A DNA stretch of 64,000 nucleotides from JBBQVS01 sp963792705 (GTDB lineage: Bacteria; Chloroflexota; Ktedonobacteria; Ktedonobacterales; Ktedonobacteraceae). The DNA lies in assembly GCA_963792705.1 (NCBI GenBank), contig CAWBXD010000005.1, positions 1 to 64,000 of the forward strand, given 5' to 3'. Shown in pieces: positions 60,582 to 64,000 of this stretch. Under the pieces are notes generated by a model. The model was given only the letters and a program-made list of their open reading frames with translations. It did not search any database and was not told the origin of the DNA. Positions within the stretch are counted from its first letter, which is position 1. Every line of letters begins with the position of its first letter. The translations under genes and the position numbers were made by a program.

Positions 60582-61853
60582 ATGGGCAATTTTTTAAGAG
60601 GTCTACTTTTCGGTCTCGGTCTTGGCGCATTAGTCGCTCCAATGCGCGGTCAAGAGATGCGCCGTCTCTTGACTGATAGATTTCAAGAACTACGTGGCTA
60701 TATCCCTGAAAAAACACAAATAAATCAATATACACAGCAAGTTTCAGAGAAAGCTACACAAACGGCAAGCACGTTGAAGGAGTATGCACAGCAGGCGACC
60801 GCACAGGTACAAAGTACCGCTAGTAACCTGGGGGATTTGGCACAACAGGCGACTGCACAAGTTAAAGACACAGCAAGTAACCTTGGTGGCATTGCACAAC
60901 AAGCTGGATCAAGTACAAAAGATACCGCCAGCAGTCTCGGCAATATTGCACAACAGGCTGGCTCTGATGCAAAAAGTACTGTAAGTGATGCAGCACAACA
61001 GGCGACGGCGAAAGTGCAAGATACTGCGAGCACAGTAGCAAATGTAGCACAACAGACCGCTGCTAAAGTGCAGGATACTGCAAGTACAGTAACGAATGCA
61101 GCTTCACAAGCAAAGGATACCGCAAGCAGTGTGGCACAGCAGGCGACGGCGAAAGTGCAAGATACTGCAAGTACAGTAACGAATGCGGCACAACAGGCAA
61201 CTTCACAGGTGAAAGATACTGTAACCAATGTAGCACAACAGGCAACTTCACAAGCAAAAGATACTGCAAGCAATCTGGTAGATACCACTCAGAAGGCAGC
61301 ATCAAATGTGAAAGACACAAGCAAGAGTGCTATTAATTCAGCTACCCAGACAGCAACTCAAACACAGCAGAATGTACAATCCCAGGCTACTTCTCCTGTA
61401 ACGGCATCTACTACAAGCACAAGTACCGCTACAGGCACTCCAACGCTGGGAAATTCGCTCAGTACAATTCCTGGTATTGAGCCTGAGATACAGAGCAAAT
61501 TGGAGGCCAATGGGGTAAGTACAATCTCGGAGTTGCTCGCGCAAACGGGCAGTAAAGAGGAACGTGGAGACCTTTCCCAAAAGGCAGCAGTGAGTACCCA
61601 TATGCTTAAAACACTTGCTGATCGTGCAGACTTGATGCGCTTGCAAGGAGTTACCTCAGATATCGCGGTGATGCTTGAAGAGGCCGGTGTTAATGGTTGC
61701 AAGGACCTGCGCCGCCGCAATCCTGAGCACCTCTATACAACGCTTACAGAAGCACAGCGCAGTGGAGACATTGCGACAAGAACAGTCCCAGGCATTGACC
61801 AGATCACGCAGTGGATTGCCGAAGCAATGGCAGTAACGAGTTCACAAGAATAA
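60582..61853 (+). CDS. YtxH / LEA-like repeat / DUF4332 fusion protein
   Basis: A 423-residue protein of three parts. Residues 1-40 are a YtxH-like membrane start (NFLRGLLFGLGLGALVAPMRG). Residues ~60-250 are about ten alanine/glutamine-rich units of roughly 18 residues (AQQATAKVQDTASTV pattern), like LEA-type desiccation proteins. Residues ~290-423 hold a DUF4332-like helix-hairpin-helix region (IPGIEPEIQSKLEANGVSTI; VPGIDQITQWI). ATG 60582 has AAAAGG about nine bases upstream. A membrane-tethered desiccation protector with an HhH head is inferred from the parts. Confidence 0.8.
   Translation: MGNFLRGLLFGLGLGALVAPMRGQEMRRLLTDRFQELRGYIPEKTQINQYTQQVSEKATQTASTLKEYAQQATAQVQSTASNLGDLAQQATAQVKDTASNLGGIAQQAGSSTKDTASSLGNIAQQAGSDAKSTVSDAAQQATAKVQDTASTVANVAQQTAAKVQDTASTVTNAASQAKDTASSVAQQATAKVQDTASTVTNAAQQATSQVKDTVTNVAQQATSQAKDTASNLVDTTQKAASNVKDTSKSAINSATQTATQTQQNVQSQATSPVTASTTSTSTATGTPTLGNSLSTIPGIEPEIQSKLEANGVSTISELLAQTGSKEERGDLSQKAAVSTHMLKTLADRADLMRLQGVTSDIAVMLEEAGVNGCKDLRRRNPEHLYTTLTEAQRSGDIATRTVPGIDQITQWIAEAMAVTSSQE
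60775..61330 (+). repeat. Coding tandem repeats of the LEA-like region
   Basis: DNA-level imperfect repeats of about 45-54 bases, built around GCACAACAGGCGAC(G/T)GC, AAAGTGCAAGATACTGCAAG and ACAGTAACGAATG. Two stretches (near 60992-61041 and 61132-61190) are almost identical, suggesting recent unit duplication. Confidence 0.8.
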
Positions 61854-61867
61854 AAACACTTTGTCCA

Positions 61868-61909
61868 GAGAAGGTTCAACTGTTTTATCAGTTTGAACCT
61901 TCTCTTTTT
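61868..61909 (+). terminator. Intrinsic terminator
   Basis: GAGAAGGTTCAA (61868-61879) pairs with TTGAACCTTCTC (61893-61904) around a short loop, followed by five T. It ends the YtxH/LEA gene and lies four bases from the convergent dipeptidase stop. Confidence 0.85.
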
Positions 61910-61912
61910 ATA

Positions 61913-63001
61913 TTACGTATGCCACGTCTTACTAAGTACCTGTATCCAGTTCTCGTAGGCCAATTTACGTAGTGCTTCGTCGTCATAGCCATGTTCGCGC
62001 AAGGCTGTGATAAGCTTGGGTAAACCTGTCACGTCTTTGATCTCTTGCGAGACCGTTGCGCCGTCAAAATCGGAACCTAGTCCCACATGCTCTATCCCAA
62101 GGTGCTCGACGAGATAATCTATATGGCGTACCATCGTATCAATTGACGTATTCGCATCATTATTTCCGTCGTCGCGTAAAAATGAAACTGCAAAGTTTAG
62201 ACCAACCATACCTTCTGACGCTTTGATTGCATCAAGCTGTTTGTCTGTCAAGTTGCGTGGACAAGGGCAAAGGGCATGAACATTTGAGTGCGTCGCAACG
62301 AGTGGTTTATCTGAAAGTTTTGCGACATCCCAGAAGCCTTGCTCCGTAATATGTGAAAGATCAACCATGATGCCCATACGGTTACAAGCACGTACAAGGT
62401 TTTTGCCGAGATCGGTCAATCCAGGACCAGTATCAGGGGAGTGTGGAAAGGTGAAGGGAACGCCGTGACCAAATATATTGGGACGACTCCATACAATACC
62501 AAGCGAACGCAAACCTGCTTGATAAAATACTTCTAGCGCATCGAGATTTGGATCAATAGCCTCAGCACCTTCAAAATGAAGTAGAGCAGCAAGCACTCCT
62601 TGTTGTAAGCATCTTTCGAGTTCCTCTACATTGCGTACAATCTTTACCTGCCCATTTGACTCAGCCTCAAGCTTGAAAAGACGTGATGTCACTGCAATTG
62701 TTGTCTTGAGTGCGTAGTCGTAGCTGATGGCAGGTGAGAGCGGAAATTCGTATCCAGAACCTTTAAGCTTCATAGTATCTTCAAGCTTTGCCGTCCCTGG
62801 TTCTGGTGGTACAAAGACCGCGAAGAAACCGCCGCCAAAACTGCCCTTCCGCATACGTGGTAGATCGAGATGTCCCTTCTCGCTTTCAACGAAGAAGGAA
62901 CGTCCTGCTCCACGCTCTGCTAAATGTAGATTGAGTAAGACATCGTTGTGTCCATCAAAGACAGGTATATCGTGTACGGTTTTTGTAGGAGTGTTCTGCA
63001 T
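61913..63001 (-). CDS. Membrane-dipeptidase-family (M19) peptidase
   Basis: A 362-residue amidohydrolase-fold dipeptidase. Zinc-site residues are visible in PVFDGHNDVLLN (His-x-Asp), LLHFEGAEAI (bridging Glu), MVDLSHI and VATHSNVHALCP (His), and VGLGSDFDG (Asp). It is cytoplasmic by lack of signal. ATG 63001 lies one base after the ligA stop codon, with GGAG inside the end of ligA, so the two genes are coupled. It cleaves dipeptides; a D-amino acid or renal-dipeptidase-like role is possible. Confidence 0.9.
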   Translation of the reverse strand: MQNTPTKTVHDIPVFDGHNDVLLNLHLAERGAGRSFFVESEKGHLDLPRMRKGSFGGGFFAVFVPPEPGTAKLEDTMKLKGSGYEFPLSPAISYDYALKTTIAVTSRLFKLEAESNGQVKIVRNVEELERCLQQGVLAALLHFEGAEAIDPNLDALEVFYQAGLRSLGIVWSRPNIFGHGVPFTFPHSPDTGPGLTDLGKNLVRACNRMGIMVDLSHITEQGFWDVAKLSDKPLVATHSNVHALCPCPRNLTDKQLDAIKASEGMVGLNFAVSFLRDDGNNDANTSIDTMVRHIDYLVEHLGIEHVGLGSDFDGATVSQEIKDVTGLPKLITALREHGYDDEALRKLAYENWIQVLSKTWHT

Positions 63002-63002
63002 G

Positions 63003-64000
63003 CTAATTGACTCCATGTTCTTTGAGAAACTCGACAAGCCATTGTTCATCGTGAATTGGCACACCAGCTTTTTGCGCTTTCGCAACTTTTGATCCTGGCT
63101 CTTCGCCAACAATAAGATGACTGAGCGATTTGCTTACACCGGAAGCTATCGTACCGCCAAGCTGTGTAAGTGCCTCTTCAGCGACTGGACGCGTCATGGT
63201 ACCAAGCCGACCTGTCAATAGGAACGTCTGACCTGCGAGAGGCCCTGTTGTTATCTGTTGCTCATCCTTCATGTTGAGGCCAGCTTCGCGCAAACGTTCT
63301 ATCAACGCACGGTTTTCTGTTTCTTGTAGCCATGAGTAAACGCTATGCCCAATCTTCGGCCCTATCCCTGGCACCGCGATAATTTCCTCTTCACTTGCTG
63401 CTAAAAGCCTATCTATATTTTGAAATGCTCCCGTGATGAGTTGGGCAGCCTTCTCACCCATGTAGCGAATATTGAGACCGAAGAGGAGCCGCCAGAGTGA
63501 ACGTTGCTTACTCGCCTCGATAGCTGTAAGCATGTTGTCCGCGCTTTTTGTCTTAACGCCTTCCAGCGTTAAAAGCTGGTCACGAGTGAGGCTATAGAAA
63601 TCTGCAACACTCTTGATATAGCCAGCTTCGACGAGTTGCTCAGACATTTTTTCGCCGATAGTTTCGATGTCCATCGCGCCCTTTGAGACAAAGTGAATAA
63701 TGCTTTCAAGGTTACGCGCTGGGCAACGCGTATTTGGACAATAGGCCATCGCCTGATCGGGAATACGAATAATTTTTGTACCACAGCGTGGACAATATTC
63801 TGGTAAATGGTATACTTCTTCCAGCCCTATGCGCCGCTCAGCGACTGGCTTTACCACTTGCGGAATGACCTCTCCTGCCCGTTGCACCAGTACCCAATCA
63901 CCGATACGCAAGTCTTTGCGTTGAATATCGCCTTCGTTGTGAAGTGATGCACGGGAGACGGTGACGCCACGAATATTGACTGGTTCAAGCATTGCCCACG
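63003..64000 (-). CDS. ligA: NAD-dependent DNA ligase, C-terminal part
   Basis: The gene runs out of the window at its 5' side. Present are the end of the adenylation region and OB fold (LEPVNIRGVTVSRASLHN), the four-cysteine zinc finger (CPRCGTKI...CPNTRCPARN), the HhH array (LEGVKTKSADNM, VPGIGPKIGHSV) and the BRCT domain (LAGQTFLLTGRLG, GGTIASGVSKSLSHLIVG). It seals nicks in DNA replication and repair using NAD+. The catalytic Lys lies outside the window. Confidence 0.95.
   Translation of the reverse strand, partial: WAMLEPVNIRGVTVSRASLHNEGDIQRKDLRIGDWVLVQRAGEVIPQVVKPVAERRIGLEEVYHLPEYCPRCGTKIIRIPDQAMAYCPNTRCPARNLESIIHFVSKGAMDIETIGEKMSEQLVEAGYIKSVADFYSLTRDQLLTLEGVKTKSADNMLTAIEASKQRSLWRLLFGLNIRYMGEKAAQLITGAFQNIDRLLAASEEEIIAVPGIGPKIGHSVYSWLQETENRALIERLREAGLNMKDEQQITTGPLAGQTFLLTGRLGTMTRPVAEEALTQLGGTIASGVSKSLSHLIVGEEPGSKVAKAQKAGVPIHDEQWLVEFLKEHGVN

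Overview
The window looks like chromosomal DNA of an aerobic, soil-type Chloroflexota bacterium, most likely class Ktedonobacteria. That placement is inferred from the mix of gene families (GMC/gluconate 2-dehydrogenase-like cluster, DUF4383, DUF1684, DinB-like, YtxH/LEA-like and AraC/PucR/NarL regulators) and from dispersed palindromic repeats; there is no rRNA or other decisive marker. Base composition is near balanced by eye. I see no tRNA, rRNA, CRISPR array, prophage or intact insertion sequence.

Layout. 1-7.5 kb: a plus-strand redox operon (internally duplicated membrane protein, gluconate-2-dehydrogenase subunit 3-like protein, GMC oxidoreductase, M24 peptidase-like protein, cytochrome b561/molybdopterin fusion, SDR); two of its reading frames carry apparent single-base frameshifts. 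7.5-11.4 kb, minus strand: an encapsulated-ferritin-like protein, a frameshifted methyltransferase, a cupredoxin-like lipoprotein, a bacteriorhodopsin-type proton pump and a Na/Ca-exchanger-type antiporter. 11.5-17 kb: a GAF histidine kinase, small proteins, two nucleotidyltransferase paralogues (one decayed), and an endonuclease III-like gene followed by a truncated copy of its 3' end. 17-29 kb: hydrolase, GNAT, OsmC, DUF1684, sirtuin, serine hydrolase, isochorismatase-like, SnoaL-like and AraC genes, an orphan molybdenum hydroxylase large subunit and a VOC protein. 30-35 kb: an Eco57I-type DNA methylase containing a repeat element in its coding sequence, then small membrane and SRPBCC proteins. 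35.1-35.7 kb: a gene-free stretch with a strong candidate structured RNA. 35.7-45.4 kb: a zinc-ribbon dynamin-like GTPase, an ECF sigma/YtkA/NarX-NarL operon, and an ABC transporter. 45.7-48.9 kb: an Nramp-related transporter plus an MgtE-N/CBS protein behind a long leader with a short ORF and an intrinsic terminator. 49-51.6 kb: DUF72 and copper-type genes (copZ, csoR, an interrupted DUF2933-like gene). 51.8-64 kb: PfkB kinase, serine hydrolase, SMP-30, miaB, TPR, PucR, Sua5/TsaC, a YtxH-LEA-DUF4332 protein, a dipeptidase and the 3' part of ligA.

The most unusual items are the terminator-ended structured RNA at about 35.3-35.6 kb, the leader of the Nramp/MgtE-N operon with an MgtL-like short ORF, a palindromic repeat read in frame inside a DNA methylase, a divergent Nramp metal site beside a magnesium-sensor-like protein, an archaeal-type proton-pumping rhodopsin, and loop-poor perfect palindromes between convergent genes. 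Several reading frames are broken by one base or one stop codon, so raw-read accuracy should be checked before biological conclusions are drawn from them.
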